Below, one piece after another: positions 54,371 through 64,000 of a stretch of 64,000 nucleotides of DNA. Numbering within the stretch: position 1 is the first letter of the stretch; every line of letters begins with the position of its first letter. Position numbers and translations under genes: made by a program. Under the pieces are notes generated by a model, which was given only the letters and a program-made list of their open reading frames with translations, did no database searches and had not been told where the DNA came from. The stretch comes from Microbotryum silenes-acaulis (lineage: Eukaryota; Basidiomycota; Microbotryomycetes; Microbotryales; Microbotryaceae): contig QPFY01000005.1 of NCBI GenBank assembly GCA_003665825.1, positions 372,001 to 436,000 of the forward strand, given 5' to 3'.

Positions 54371-55880
54371 GGTTCACATTGAAGCACTCGATTCTCGAGA
54401 GTACGTGAGCTTCACATCGACAGAGGGACAGAGGGTAAAGTGGTCGATCTACGGGCAATGTTAGGGTGTTTATCAAATTTTCATGTCGGATCTTATTCTT
54501 CTCGGCAGTGTATCATGTTGTAGAAGTAGGCAAGACCGCGGCTCTCTGTACTGGCATCGAATACTATTGAGGCGGAATAGAATCGATAGGGCAGTTTTTG
54601 GTGTTGTTCGCTGTTCTGGTTTGCTTCTTGTTGATCATGTTCCTTCAGGAGCAATAGGAATCAGGGGACGAAAGGGAGGTGGATCGATCGTCCTCGAGGG
54701 ACCACGTCGACGGAACTCACGTGGTGCAAGGATCGTCATTGGGGCTCGTTGCGGAACATGCAATAAATCCACCGCTTTTATTGCCATTGAAAATGTGTGA
54801 TACCCTATCGCTCGCTGAGAGGGTGTACATTTTTCGGATCGCCTTCTAGAATCGGAGGGATTCGTCGCTGGGAAATTCGCACGCGCAGTTCTCGTTGGCA
54901 CTTTACACGACGCGCAGCACTGGTCTTGGCTGACTGTGAATATGAAGATTTCAGTCTACACAATAGTACGGGCTGGGAGGATGGGAGACTCTCCTCGCAA
55001 CGCGAACTCACCAGTGACGTTCAACGATCGAGTCATACACCAACGATGGCAGAGGTTGTCGCCGAGACTATGATCATCCTCATCGTCTCCTCTTTATGAT
55101 AAATCGGATTGGAGCGTCGCTCGTATCAGAGAAGGTCGTTTGTGGCTGCGTAGGTTGTTTTCTCATGACCTTATATGCCCTCCTTTGATTGATAATCAAA
55201 GAAGGCTTGTCGACGTATTCAGTTGAACACCGAGTGGCTCCGGAAGCAATTTCGTGCCTAGTCGACTAACTGATAGGGGCGAGGATGCTGCTATCCGCAC
55301 CCAAGTTGCACTTTTCAGCTCGTATTCGACGACTTCGTGCGGGAATTATATGTAACTCCTACCCCATGGCATTCTCCCTCCACCCTTGTGAGCACACTAC
55401 CAGGCTCTATGGACTAGGTCTGGAGATTTTAAGTATTAGAATCATCCGCACAGGTGGATCGTTCTTCCGACTCGGATGAAATCGGAAACTGATGCCCGGC
55501 TATGAGCGCTTGAGCTCTCGTGGATATTCCCGAGTCTGAATTTCTCCACTCAAGCACGTCCTTCATAATCCATGTATGTACTACTGTCTCCGCCTAATCA
55601 GAAAAATTAAGGAAAGCAAGCTGAGCGGTCGATGTAGCTCGCGATACATGCTGCCTCAAGGCGATGGGGGTTGAAGCCAGCCGATGCCCGACGTGGCCAA
55701 TCGCAGGGCGGCCAAACCAACAAGGCGAAGAGCGGCCTTGAGCTTGGCGGCTGCCTTCGGAGGCCTCTGGAGGCCTTCGGCTGCACAAGTGCACAGGCCG
55801 CTCCCAGAGCTCGCCCATCCCCTTTCGCTTTCAGCCCATACCCACCGCCGTCGCTGCCGATCTCAAAACTAAGTCCAACC
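54371..55880. other. Long intergenic region upstream of CYB5
   Basis: 1.5 kb. Two ATG frames (54483-54800, 55285-55479) lack any recognisable motif. A perfect 8-bp inverted repeat with a 3-nt loop lies at 55183-55201. Otherwise I see nothing. Confidence 0.5.
55183..55201. repeat. Short perfect hairpin
   Basis: CTTTGATT, loop GAT, then AATCAAAG. It may be a regulator-binding palindrome or chance. Confidence 0.5.
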
Positions 55881-57101
55881 ATGACTGACACGACTGAATT
55901 CACGTTCGACGACCTCAAGGCGCGCTCGTCCAAGAAGGACCTGCACATGCTCATCCACGGCAAAGGTCAGTCGTGTGTGACGTTGGTGTCGTGCATGGCT
56001 TGTTAACACGTGCGAACGAGGACACCGGAGCTGATCGCGAATCACCTGGCCCATGTGTTGCCACCCCCGCCGTTTCGCCCTCGTCCGCGTTGTCGTACGG
56101 TGATCGTGATACGTCCTACAGTCTATGCCATCGCCAAATTCCTGGACGAGGTACTTTCCCGTCTCACTTGTCGCGTTACTTCACCCGTGCATGTCACTGA
56201 CCCACTTGGCTCTGACTGGTGTTCCACGTCGCGTACAGCACCCGGGAGGTGACGAGGTTTTGTTGGGCGAGGCCGGAAAGGATGCGACCGAGGCGTTCGA
56301 GGATGTTGGACACTCGGACGAGGCGAGGGCCATCTTGGACAAGTATTTTGTTGGCAACGGTCCCGCCGTAAGTTGGTCTCCTCCTGCCGCGTCAGGGGTT
56401 TCGGTGCTCGATCGCGCGACATTTGTCCGGAGCGGTAACGAATCTTCTTTCATCACTCAATTCTGGTGTGATGTTTGATCAATTTCCGCCGTCGCCCCGT
56501 CGTATGCTTGCCCGAGCTAGCATTCACAACTGCTGACTTCCCGCGCCGCTGGGCCTGCTCCATTTCACAGAGCTCTTCGAAAGAGCCCCCCAAGCGGGCA
56601 ACCCGAACGAACGGTGGCCTCGGTGATCAGCCTCAGTAAGTGTTTGCACATCTAAATCTATGGCAACATCTTCGACAACCTTTTGTGAAGCACGGGGCGG
56701 CTTCCATCCCGTGGAACGGCCGTGTGACTCGATTTTGGAAGCGCAGGTAGGGGAGGCCGCGGCTTCGGCGATGAACGGACGCGAAGGACGCCGGCGCGCG
56801 ACACTCTGCTCGCTTCAGTCGCACCGGCCGAGCTGGGCTCGTTGTCCGACCCGTTGTCGGAACTTTGCCGACCCCAACGTAATTCGGCTTTCTTGCGTGG
56901 GCTGACCAGCGCGCTCTCATTGTGTCTGCAGATCTTATGCTTACCTCTACCCTCTTGCCGGTGTCGTCGCCTACGCTGCTTACCGGTCAGTCTTGCTCGT
57001 GCTTGCTTGCTTCGTCGGCCTTCTGCGCACCTCATGAGCTCGCCATTGACTTGGTCCCGGCCCCTCTTTAAAGCATCTACGAGAACTACGTTGCCAAGTA
57101 G
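55881..57101 (+). CDS. CYB5: Cytochrome b5
   Basis: 129 aa, tail-anchored haem protein of the ER that gives electrons to desaturases, hydroxylases and P450s. Six exons: 55881-55965, 56122-56150 (29 nt), 56239-56367, 56571-56635, 56932-56985, 57074-57101. The haem ligands are His39 in DEHPGGDEV and His63 in DVGHSDEA. The N-terminus is [16 protein letters not shown], with [10 protein letters not shown] before the first ligand. A short linker (KRATRTNGG) leads to the anchor [15 protein letters not shown]. The length and anchor are typical. It converges with the flavocytochrome b2 gene 377 bp downstream. Confidence 0.95.
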
Positions 57102-57478
57102 ATCGCCCGACCTCCGGCGTTCTTTCCTCTCCTCATCCATATCCATCTTTCCGCCATCGACATGCCACCTCGGGCAGAAATCTAGAGCCTCGATCGATTG
57201 GTAAACCCACCTCCCACCCCCTTACCACCCGTCACTTTTCTCCCCTTTGTTTTGGTGCGTGTGCTGCCGCACGCGTGTGTGTAATGCTGAAAATGCAATA
57301 GGTTTTCCCAACATTCCCCGAAATCGGCCGACGGAAGAGACCTGAAAGCGCCCTCCGTTTCAGGTCACTCCAGTGCATTACAGATCGCCATGTCGCCGCC
57401 CCATGGTCCTACTTTATAGCCTTGCATTCCAACACCCGCGTATGTGCCCAAGACACCTCACAGCTACCAACGAGAAGA
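57102..57478. other. Convergent 3' intergenic region, CYB5 and CYB2
   Basis: Contains the two 3' UTRs. No gene is visible. Confidence 0.55.
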
Positions 57479-60241
57479 TCACTTCGGGATCCGATACTGG
57501 TTATCCAAGCATTCGACCAACTCGGGCCTCAACTCGCTCAACCTTTTGACCCCCAACAACCTCATCCCCGTCAGAATCTCTTCTTCCATGACTATATCGA
57601 TGAAACCGTAGAGGAGGGAATCAGCCTTCGAGCGGATTCCATGAAGAGATCGAGGAGTTTGGGAGTTGGCCGAAACAACTCTCCTCTCTTTAAGGAAATG
57701 TAACTCACTCCTCACAGCCCTCACCACCCCATCCTCCCCATAAGCCGTCTGAGCATACAAGAACGGTCGACCCAATCCCACACCTTTGGCACCCAAGCAT
57801 AAAGCCTTGAGCACATCCGTGCCTCGTCGTACACCGCCATCGACGTAGACTTCGAGATCGGTCAAAAGGGTTGGGTCTATCCGGCGGATTTCGAGGAGGG
57901 TGTCGAGGGGAGATCGGACGCTGGATTTTGTGGGACAGAGGAAAGGTTCAGTATGGGTTCGAGAAGGGTAAGCAGGTGGGTTGTTGAGGTTTGCCGTACC
58001 TGTCAAGTTGACGCCCACCGTGGTTCGAGAGAACCACGCCCGCGACGCCGGCCTTTCGGGCCAACTCGACATCCTGCATTCATCCAATTGAACGTCAGAC
58101 ATATGTGCAACGCACAAAGGGAAGATTCGAATTCACTGCGCACCTCATGTGTTGCAACACCTTTGATATAGACGGGCAGTCCACTGGCCGCCTGTTTGAC
58201 CCATGCGACGTCTTTCCATTCGACCGAAGTGTCGTAATACGAATACGTCGACTTGTTGGGATGGTCATGCGGTCGGTCATCCATCTATACATGTATGCAC
58301 CCTCGAAAATCAGAAGGCTACTCTAGTGAGGAGGAACAGCCGTGGACGTACCGATCCAGCCAGCCCCTGAGCCCTCGCATCCTCTTCTCGGTTACCCAAT
58401 GTCGGTGAATCAACAGTCAGGAAGAACGCCTTGCACCCTCCTTCACGCGCTTGTTTCATGATTGCTTCCGTTTGTCTTCGATCTCGATTGACGTAGACCT
58501 GAAAGCGAACGCAATGCCAGAACGAAGAAGGAAAGAGAAAATGTCCGCAGTCATCGAAAAAAAGCATCAGTACAGCGAGCCGATCGAATCTCCGTCGGAG
58601 TGCAGTACACGCACCTGGTAAACCATCCCAACAGGTGCCCTCCCTGATCGATCCATCGTTGCTTTCTCCGCCAAGATGTCATCGAACGATTGACTCGCAT
58701 TCGCCGAGACGCCTTGCACGATCCCCGTCTTGGAAGCGCCCCTCGTCAAGTTGAACTGCGGTTGAGGCGCAATGAAACCAATCAGATCGATTTTACACAA
58801 CTCGCGCTCATCATCGAATTACCTCGCCCAGGTCGTGTCCTAGTCGAGCATAAGCGGCAGGTGCGATATCTGATTTCGGGGAGAGCGCATCGAAGTCAGT
58901 TGCTCAAGCTTGAGCTTTGAATTTCCCCAAGGCCAAGACCGCAAGACTGACAGATGGGTAATGTCGAGGGGCAGTTCAACAAGGTTGTTCGTGGATCGAT
59001 CTCGGAAACATCAACAAGGACTCGAGGTCGGAAGCGACACCTCTGGTAGGATGCGAACGAATCTCGTAAAGCTAGAGGAAGATTCGGAAAACCAAGTGAG
59101 CGGTGCGGTTCTACAGGTATTGAAGTAGGGTCACTTGAAAGCACTTACTTTGCTCATCATCAGATCCACCCGCGTAATAAATCTTGGCTCGGGGAGCCAG
59201 CAAGGTGTTTGCGAGCCTCTGTAGGGTTATGGACGAATTTTTCGATCAATTTCTTATGCACATGCAACCTCCCGGCTGATGTGCCACTCACCTCCATCTC
59301 GGCCAAACCCCTGACCAGTTCGACAGCTGGTAGTGCTTCTCGGGCTTTCTAAAGGTGCAAGAGGAAGGGGCGCGAATCGATTCAGTATTCGTACTTTCAT
59401 ATGGGGGAGCGTCAACAGGGGCGTCGAGACCGTCATCACTGACCTGAATCCTCGCCTTCTCCTGCACTGCTTCATCGCTCTCCTCATCCTTGGGTCTTGT
59501 TGCCGGGTCGACGAGTCCAACAGGTGCTCCAAGAAGGTCCTGATTCTTCTCGAGCGTCTTGGGCGGGTGAATCTTGTCGAACAAAATCGTGACATCCGTG
59601 CCGGCGGCTTTGAGGATGACAGCTTCTCCTCCGGGCTGTTGATGTACGCAATAAATGAAAGAGGTTCAGGAGTGTCAGCTCAAGGGACAGATAGATTGAA
59701 CAATCAGATCCGCCTCCTTTGAACTTGCATGAGCCTCCAAGAATTCCGTAACACTGTTGTGAGCCAAAATCGGAGCCGAAAGGGGAGATGACAACCCGAG
59801 CGGAAGCGGACCGCCGGCCGACAAGTACGTTACGGGGTTCAGTTTCCTTTGCTCGGGCAAACTGGGCCAGTGGGAACAGGAACTGACTCGTAGACATGAT
59901 CACCCAGGACGACCCAACAATCTGCCTTACTTCGATGTGTCCTCACTTCCTCCATCGAAATGACGCGGGGTTTGTTCTTCTCGCCTACGAGCGCCGTCGG
60001 GACCTTCAACGCGTGTGGGGCCTCAAGCCGCAGCGGTTCATGGTACGACGCCTGTACTGCCCAGGCCTGAGGAGTAGAGGCGACGCTTGGTCCGAGATTA
60101 GAAATACGTCTATCAAAGTCGTCGACAGCCTGAAATCAGACTCACAGCCAAACCAAGCGTCGTTGCGGAGGCCCCCACACTGAGCGAGGTGAAGAGCAGC
60201 CCTCGCCGAGCCCGCAACGCGCCACGAAGGGCCGCGCTCAT
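57479..60241 (-). CDS. CYB2: Flavocytochrome b2 (L-lactate:cytochrome c oxidoreductase)
   Basis: 537 aa, mitochondrial intermembrane space, oxidises L-lactate and reduces cytochrome c. Fourteen exons: 60241-60146, 60066-59888, 59753-59729, 59635-59444, 59348-59292, 59218-59149, 59071-58952, 58869-58823, 58755-58615, 58498-58352, 58284-58144, 58073-58000, 57920-57709, 57591-57479. The N-terminus is a bipartite presequence: Arg-rich, then hydrophobic [18 protein letters not shown]. The b5 domain (68-150) has haem ligands His100 (EAHPGGEAV) and His123 (DKIHPPKTL). The FMN barrel shows [44 protein letters not shown] with catalytic His423, and [16 protein letters not shown] plus [10 protein letters not shown]. 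Intron 3 (59728-59636) is GC-AG (GCAAGT donor). A related hydroxy-acid substrate is possible. Confidence 0.94.
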
Positions 60242-61207
60242 GGTTTCTAGGGAGGTGGTTACGGTTTGACAGTCGGCAGTGGAAATTGAGGGACCTCGAG
60301 CAAGTGTGAGTGCTGTTACCTGCTAGGTCTCGGATTGTTTGTGATCTTGATGCGAAGCGCGCCAGGTAGTCGAGTCGAGCGCGTCGCAATTCGTCGCACT
60401 CGGGCGTGCTTGGAAGCGGAGTCGCTGGCCCGCTGTGAGCGCGGCTACCCGGGCGAACGACGACCGGACCGTCTGGCCCGTCGCATTTTCCCAGCCGAAT
60501 CATTCCTCCCACGTGGGGGGTTGTCATAGTTTTGGAATTAACAGGAGTAGCTCACAGAACCGGATCTTCTGTACGACACGCCTCACTACGGTGGTGCGTA
60601 AAGGAGTCTGGACGACCCGATTATTGGACAGGGGCTGGTGAGGTCAGAGCGCACAGTCGCCGAGCGCGCGGCACGGGCCGTCGCGCCGGGCTGGAGAGAA
60701 ATGATGATTGTTCGTTGCAAAGCGCCACGACTTACGAGAGAACATACCAGAGTAGTAGCTCATTACTCTTTCCGACGAGCTGCTTCCCATCTTTCCGTAT
60801 CACTTCCAATTCGCACCCCGCTGTTCTTTCGTGGAACTTCAGCTTCTGCCCCGGACTGTCTCGGGTGGGTTTTCCGACTTCTCTAGCACTTTGGCGGGGG
60901 TCTGATTTTCGAGCGTGGGGTTCAAAGCTGCCGTCGTTGCCCGACAACTTTCTGGGGTTCGCGCACCTGCTCCACGGTCCACCTCGGAGACAACCGCTAT
61001 ACCCATAGCGGTCGCACCCACCTCACCACTCGTGTTGATAGCCAACGGGCTGGGGTGTAGTGTGTCGTGGTCAAGTGTGACTGCATACTTTCAGACGAGT
61101 GCGCGGACACGTCTCTCTCAGCTCCACGCCCTCTCGACGAGAAGTCCCAGCGTCGCGGCTCGACACTTGCTACGCCCGGCGTGGCCAGCAGCTGCCCGTA
61201 GCCCGTC
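60242..61207. promoter_or_regulatory. Divergent intergenic region, CYB2 and Zn2Cys6 regulator
   Basis: 0.97 kb between two divergent starts. No coding feature is supported. Regulation of CYB2 by the neighbouring factor is conceivable but nothing in the sequence shows it. Confidence 0.5.
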
Positions 61208-64000
61208 ATGTCCTCGACCTCAGCGATGACCCAGCGCAAGATCGCACCCTCGACTACGCCCTCGAGTGCCATAGCCGTGGCCAATGCAGCCAAAGCGGCC
61301 AAGGAGACGATGCGCTCGGCTAGGGCCTGTGTAGCCTGTCGCAAGCTGTGAGTGGTGGTCGCACGCTCGACTCGCATGTGCTTTGGCCCCGCCCCAGAGT
61401 CGGCCACAGCTCGGGTGCCTCGCCCCACCTCCGCCTTCGGGGACTCATCCCTTAGCGAACCACCGTGTTGCTCGTACAGGAAAACCAAATGCATTACAAA
61501 CGACAACCCAGACCTGCCCTGCAAGGTGAGCTCGCAGGCGGCAGCGGCAATCCTCGTCTCGAGGGAGGCGTGATTGAGAGGATCCCCACATGAGCTGTCG
61601 CCCCGCGCCCGCTGCGGGTGGGCGGTCGGTTCAATAGGGAGCCCCGAACTGATCGCAACGAGCTCTGTACCACAGCGATGCACCGCCAATAACCTTGAAT
61701 GCGTGTTCGAGGATATCATGCCCAGTGTCTCGACCATCAAGTAAGTAGCTCTCGTGGCCCGCGTTTGAAACTCGGGGTTCACCCCCTGTGCCGACTCGGG
61801 AGAGTCCGAGACCCATCGCCTACGGAGGCGCCCCTGCGCGAGGGCGGAGCACCCCGTCATGTCGCAGCAAAACTGATCTCTTCCCTTGCGTCCGCTCATT
61901 TTCGAACAGCGCTCGAGTTGAACAACTTGAACGGGAATTTCAAGTCGTCCAGTCCGAGTTGCAACGCCTCCGTCAGCTCGAATCCGAGGTCGGCGCGATC
62001 AAGCTCTTAATCCCGAGACCGTTCGGCATCCCCGGCGCAGGGGACCAAAAATCGCTGGCCACGTCCGGAATGATCCCTTCCCCACCGGCACTTCCAGGGT
62101 ATTTTGCGGGTGGCAATACAAATGGATCTGTTGCCGGATCGTCGACCTCCCACGCCGCCTCAAACCCGAGTCCCGTCGGACTGTCGCAGAGTTTGGGCGC
62201 TTCGGTGCGCTCGTTCGGGGGTGAGACGGGGATACGGTCCTCGCTGCCCTTGAGAAGACCAGCGGACGACCCGGTCGCTTCGACAAACGTTTCCGATGAC
62301 GAAGGCGACCGAGACGATGGCGAGGACGAGGACCATTTGCCGCGGTCGGTGTTCGTCGCGCCCGTCGAAACGCTCAATCGATTGGCCGAAGAACAGGCGC
62401 AGGCGCAGAGGCGAGCGGCGGACGGGAGTTGGATCAAGCCTCCAAATCGGAAGAAGCCAAGAAGGGCATACGAACCTGCCACTCCGCCGGACCGTATTTC
62501 AGACATCATCGATAAGGGTGTGCTGGACGAGATCATGGCGAGAGATCTGCACGCAGTGTCAGTTTTCTCGCTCAGTCAGTGATCAGCGATGCGGAGCAGC
62601 TGACTTTTTGTATTGCGATTTTCATGGGCTCATAGGTACTTCTCGGGATCGCACCGAGTACTCGCTTGCTTCGACCCACGGTACGACACGTACGACTCGA
62701 TCCGCAAACGCTCGCCGTTCCTGCTCGCTGCGATTTGCGCCGTCGGTTCGCGAGTCCAGGATGGCGGGGGGGCCATCTCACCGCTCTCGATCCGATTACG
62801 GGCCGAAGTCGAATACCTGGCAAAGGAGACGCTGTTCCACAAGGTTGAAGGGCTGGAAATGATCCAGGCGATGGTCGTCACTTCGGGGTGGTCTTCTGAG
62901 GGTCAGTCTTTGGAGTGCATCTAGGTTTTAGTCTGCAGAGCTAATTGGCGTGGTTACTTCGAGACGACAGGCTTCTTGAGCGGTGGGTTGGCACTTCGTA
63001 TGGCTGTTGAGCTCGATGTGCACAAAGTTTTCCGACGCCTCGCGGCGAGGCGAGCGCAACATGCCGATCCGAACGAGGAGCGGTCGCTCGTCGCCGCTGC
63101 ACGTCTCTACGCGTCCCTCTTCGTCCTCGATTTTCAGACCTCCATCGGAGCGGGTCGCCCCCCGATGCTTCGAGCCGAACAGGAGCACAGTCTTACCATG
63201 TTTCGCACGCTCTTGCTCGACCACCCATTATCGGTCAAGACCGACGCTCGCGTTGTTTCAACCGCCGAGATGCTGATGCATCAAGCGAGAATAACGGATG
63301 CACTGCGGGAGCAGGACCCGAACAATGGAGACACGGCGTTAGATATGTTGCTCAAGGGGAGGAGCGATCTCGAGGGATGGTACAACGAATGGTGCGAGAT
63401 CATGCGGCAACGGCACCCCGAAGAACCGTTCTACCGGCTCTCGCTCGACATTCAGCTGCAATTTGCGACGCTATTCACGTCGACGATCGTGCTGCGAGGG
63501 TGTCAATCGTTCTCGCGGCTGACTCCAGCGATGCTCAAGGTCATCACTATGGCCGTGCACTCCGCCTTCCAAGTTGTACGCATCTGCACCGAGGAGGACG
63601 CCTACGTCCACGGCCTGCGCTTCGCGGTCGATTACACCGTCAGCGTCGTCGCCTTCGCCGGGGCCTTCCTCCTCCGCTTTGCGCGCCTCGTCCCAGCGGT
63701 CGTGGACATGCAACGATGTATCGACGTCGTCGACCGCTTCGCCTCAATACTTCTCGGCACGCCGTATCCTCGCTTCGCCCCGCCCCTTCAAAAGATGCTG
63801 ACCCAAGCTCGTACCCGTCTCGCGACTTCGTCCTTGCATCAACTCGCTTCGACATCCCTCGCCGCCGCTGCTGCCCAAAACCCGAATCAAGCCGGGAGCA
63901 ACCACAGCACCAGCTTTGCTACCCTCGATCCCGGCCCTCCATCGGTAGGGAGTGCCGACGACTTTGATTGGAATCGGTTCGTCAATAACGCGTTCAATGA
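61208..64000 (+). CDS. Zn(II)2Cys6 fungal transcription factor, 3' end outside window
   Basis: At least 731 codons. Exons: 61208-61347, 61480-61525, 61676-61740, 61910-62557, 62636-62901, 62971 to the window end, still open. The binuclear zinc cluster is assembled from three exons: RACVACRKL, KTKCITNDNPDLPCK, RCTANNLECVF. This gives C-x2-C-x6-C-x9-C-x2-C-x6-C. A coiled-coil dimerisation helix follows (RVEQLEREFQVVQSELQRL). The middle homology region reads YFSGSHRVLACFDPRYD, SPFLLAAICAVGSRVQD, then GLALRMAVELDVHKVFRRL and RLYASLFVLDFQTSIGAGRP. An acidic end (DFDWNRFVNNAF) may be an activation segment. Targets are unknown. Sequences of this shape occur among regulators of proteases and nitrogen or lipid use. 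Confidence 0.9.

Noticed and set aside
54483..54800. 105-aa ATG frame between the low-complexity gene and CYB5
   Set aside because: No motif, no splice support and a composition unlike the neighbouring genes.
60129..60144. A 16-nt stretch (GTGAGT...TTTCAG) in CYB2 that looks like an ultra-short intron
   Set aside because: A normal 78-nt intron using the same donor and the acceptor CTCAG at 60067 keeps the frame equally well and gives a sensible protein; a 16-nt spliceosomal intron is implausible here.
1..64000. tRNA, rRNA, CRISPR arrays
   Set aside because: I looked for tRNA B-box sequences and array-like spaced repeats and found no convincing case; a tRNAscan-SE run would settle the tRNA question.

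Overview
The window is nuclear DNA of a filamentous or yeast-like fungus, almost certainly a basidiomycete and most likely Pucciniomycotina (Microbotryomycetes-like). Genes are dense on both strands and cut by many short GT-AG introns, mostly about 50-120 nt, with CTRAY-like branch sites. The proteome is typically fungal: Sly1, Nsp1, Nup82, Mdj1, Mdm31, flavocytochrome b2, a Zn2Cys6 regulator. There are no operons, CRISPR arrays or rRNA genes, and I found no convincing tRNA. All gene models were built by hand from reading frame, splice sites and family motifs; exon lengths were checked to add up in frame.

Layout. 1-1299: 3' part of CCA1 (+). 1609-3459: Pgc1-like GDPD phospholipase (-). 4648-5173: DUF427 protein with a 5-nt microexon (+). 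5398-7919: IQM-like calmodulin-binding protein (-). 8374-9672: MoCF/CinA-type protein (-), divergent from SLY1 (9904-12872, +). 13106-17268: large diacylglycerol-lipase-like protein (-). 18438-19510: phosphopantothenoylcysteine decarboxylase (-). 19786-22124: NSP1 (+). 22545-23774: PRELI/UPS lipid-transfer protein (+).

24746-29279 holds two tandem paralogs of a seven-transmembrane protein. A broken third copy (40591-42097) and a degenerate fragment (about 42708-42908) lie further on. Between them are an amidase with a 1-nt frameshift (29449-31584, -), TMA22 (31799-32824, +), NUP82 (32977-36231, -), RPR2/RPP21 (36513-37663, +) and an unrecognised 101-aa protein (38145-38661, -).

43236-45705: MDJ1 (-). 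46289-47636: four-TM EXPERA/EBP-like protein (+). 47794-50187: MDM31/32 (-). 50421-53260 is mobile DNA: a decayed LINE-type retroelement (-) bracketed by 67-68-bp inverted repeats ending in TTAA, plus a second LINE 3' fragment. 53444-54370: low-complexity protein (+). 55881-57101: cytochrome b5 (+). 57479-60241: flavocytochrome b2 (-). 61208-64000: Zn2Cys6 transcription factor, cut by the window end (+).

Functional themes: mitochondria (CYB2, MDJ1, MDM31, UPS, Pgc1, perhaps the MoCF protein), the nuclear pore (NSP1 and NUP82, partners in yeast), and RNA/translation (CCA1, RPR2, TMA22). The least explained part is the 7TM family, which looks like an expanding and decaying set of orphan receptor-like genes.
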